From Selaginella tamariscina (Eukaryota > Streptophyta > Lycopodiopsida > Selaginellales > Selaginellaceae): a stretch of DNA of 64,000 nucleotides. Numbering within the stretch: the first letter of the stretch is position 1; the number at the start of each line of letters is the position of its first letter. Positions 62,641-64,000 of this stretch are shown piece by piece. Below the pieces are notes generated by a model, which was given only the letters and a program-made list of their open reading frames with translations, was not told where the DNA came from and made no database searches. The DNA is taken from NCBI GenBank assembly GCA_003024785.1, contig PUQB01000461.1, positions 1 to 64,000 on the forward strand. The letters run 5' to 3'. Position numbers and translations under genes: made by a program.

Positions 62641-64000
62641 GAATGGGGCTCAGGCGACGATCTCCAAAGGAGAAGGATATCTTGAATCGTTGTGTGAGGG
62701 AGATGCTAGAGTTGAAGGTGATACGTAAGTCTCGAAGTCCATGGGCAGCAGAACCACACCTAGTTCCGAAGCCGGATGGGACTACACGTTTCACTATTGA
62801 TTTCAGGCCATTGAACGATGTTTCTGTTCCAGATTCATATCCACTACCAAGGGTGGATGATTTGGTCGATGCATTGGGGAATAGCCGGTACTTCACTATT
62901 CTTGACATGGCTTCCGGCTATTGGCAGATCCCTATGGCTCCTGAAGATGCAGCAAAGACAGCATTTCGAACACCATCCGGCTTGTACGAGTTTACAGTCA
63001 TGCCATTTGGGTTGGTCGGGGCCCCAGCAACCTTCCAGCGGATGATGGATGAGCTATTGGAGGGCTTTGAAGAATTTGCACGTGCGTACATCGATGACCT
63101 TCTTATTCACTCTGCTACGTGGGAGGAGCACCTTCAGCAGTTAGAGCGGGTCCTGCAGCGATTGGTGCAATACGGGCTGAAGTTGAAAGAGCAGAAGTGC
63201 AAGTTCGGATGTACCTCCTTGAAATACTTAGGATTCATCATCACGGCAGAGGGTGTGAAACCGGATCCCGAGAAGACCCTAGCTGTACGAGAATTTCCTG
63301 CTCCTGAGTCAGTGGCGGAGTTGCAGCGTTTCTTGGGAAAGGCAACATACCTAGCGAGGTTTGTTCCGCGGTTCTCAGATTTGACAGCCCCATTGCGAGG
63401 ATTGTTAAAACAAGGAGCTCAGTTCCGGTGGTCCAAGAAGTGTCAGAAGGCGTTCGAGGATGTTAAGGCATTGCTAGGATCTCCACCTTTGTTGCGGTAT
63501 CCGGACTTTGCCAAATCCTTTATTCTTCGGACCGATGCTTCAGATGTCGGGTTGGGGGCCGATCTGTTGCAGGAGACTCCCAATGGTCAGCGGTACCCAA
63601 TCGCTTATGCAAGTCGGAGCCTTACTGAGGCAGAGAAAAATTATTCCACCACGGACAAGGAATGTCTGGCAGCCGTATGGGCCTTTCAAAAGTTCCATGC
63701 ATATCTACATGGCTCCAACACATTGTTGGAAACTGATCATGCTGCTGTCAACTCAATCATGAAGAGGAGGAATGTGACGGGACGACTTGCACGTTGGGCG
63801 TTAATTTTGCAAGGGTATCGTTTTCGGGTTGTTCATCGCCCAGGGTCTAGCATGGCGGATGTGGATGCGTTATCCCGAGCTCCTGTGGTAGTAGCAGCCC
63901 CTGTAGCATTGTTGCCGGATGCCCTTCCTGATCGCGTACTTCCGAGGCGGGAAGACATTGTGGAGGCTCAAAAGATGGAGCCATGGATCAGGAGGTTGCG
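62640..64000 (+). CDS. G5 reverse transcriptase and RNase H (open to the window end)
   Basis: From about 62700 one frame runs without a stop to the window end. RT: SPWAAEPHLVPKPDGTTRFT, RYFTILDMASGYWQIPMAPE, MPFGLVGAPATFQRMMDELL and catalytic ARAYIDDLLIHS (63080-63115). RNase H: SFILRTDASDVGLGADLLQE, RYPIAYASRSLTEAEKNYST, ECLAAVWAFQKFHAYLHG and VVHRPGSSMADVDALSRAPV (63826-63885). The end reads EAQKMEPWIRRL, the linker to integrase. Catalytic residues are present. The upstream frame break keeps it from joining the protease. Confidence 0.87.

Larger units (their letters stand above)
60686..64000 (+). mobile_element. Ty3/gypsy element G5 (runs off the window)
   Basis: The 5' LTR is 60686-60924 (239 bp, TGTAAGGTTCCATGG...CTCTCTCA). 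The primer site and a plus-strand gag-protease-RT-RNase H follow, up to the start of integrase linker sequence at the window end. There are only about three frame breaks in 3 kb, the fewest of any element here, so it is the youngest-looking or best preserved. Its base composition is visibly richer in GC than that of its neighbours. Confidence 0.88.

Noticed and set aside
1-64000. tRNA or rRNA genes
   Set aside because: No cloverleaf with conserved arms or rRNA core motif was recognised by eye; only tRNA-complementary primer sites were found.

Overview
The window is repeat-dominated nuclear DNA of a eukaryote, most likely a land plant. Ty1/copia and Ty3/gypsy LTR retrotransposons (including chromoviruses with an integrase chromodomain) fill roughly two thirds of it. 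The host genes that remain have short spliceosomal introns (45-54 bp in the gene at 7.2-9.1 kb). Short introns, many gypsy families and a Crinkler-like NTPase with fungal/oomycete-type homology would suit an early-diverging plant such as a lycophyte (Selaginella-like). That placement is inference and cannot be settled from sequence alone. No prokaryotic features, rRNA or tRNA genes were seen.

Layout. 1-5974: a minus-strand ribose-5-phosphate isomerase-like gene, now a pseudogene. A 4.8-kb copia element (C1, 42-4816) is inserted into one of its exons with a 5-bp target duplication, and a 50-bp stretch of an upstream exon has been flipped in place. 6.5-9.1 kb: a minus-strand Crinkler-like P-loop NTPase gene with small introns and frame breaks. 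9.1-11.4 kb: no gene seen. 11.4-18.2 kb: mixed gypsy and copia debris, including an inverted pair of ~0.6-kb LTR-like arms. 18.4-23.9 kb: gypsy chromovirus G2 (+). 23.9-36.9 kb: a three-level nest, in which a copia fragment (C3, +) is split in its reverse transcriptase by copia C2 (-, 24364-36274), which is split in its protease by gypsy chromovirus G6 (+, 27694-34974). Both insertions carry 5-bp target duplications. 36.9-40.4 kb: a truncated gypsy (G3, -). 40.6-45.0 kb: remnants of a NIF/FCP1-type HAD phosphatase gene and of a gene family with a ParB-like 'INGQH' motif. 45.5-47.6 kb: an array of GATTAATC-centred palindromes followed by a higher-order microsatellite. 48.1-57.8 kb: gypsy G4 (+), split by an inverted relative of G2 (called G2b, -). 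59.8-64 kb: a third copy of the G4 family, broken by a fresher gypsy (G5, +) that runs off the window.

No cellular pathway is encoded here. The genes that 'work together' are the gag, protease, reverse transcriptase, RNase H and integrase parts of each retroelement. Nearly all are disabled by stops, frameshifts or lost catalytic residues, so they record a history of insertion and decay. The best candidates for unusual biology are the micro-inversion with its retroelement-disrupted host gene, the Crinkler-like NTPase in a plant-like genome, the palindrome array, and the LTR pair with extended inverted ends.
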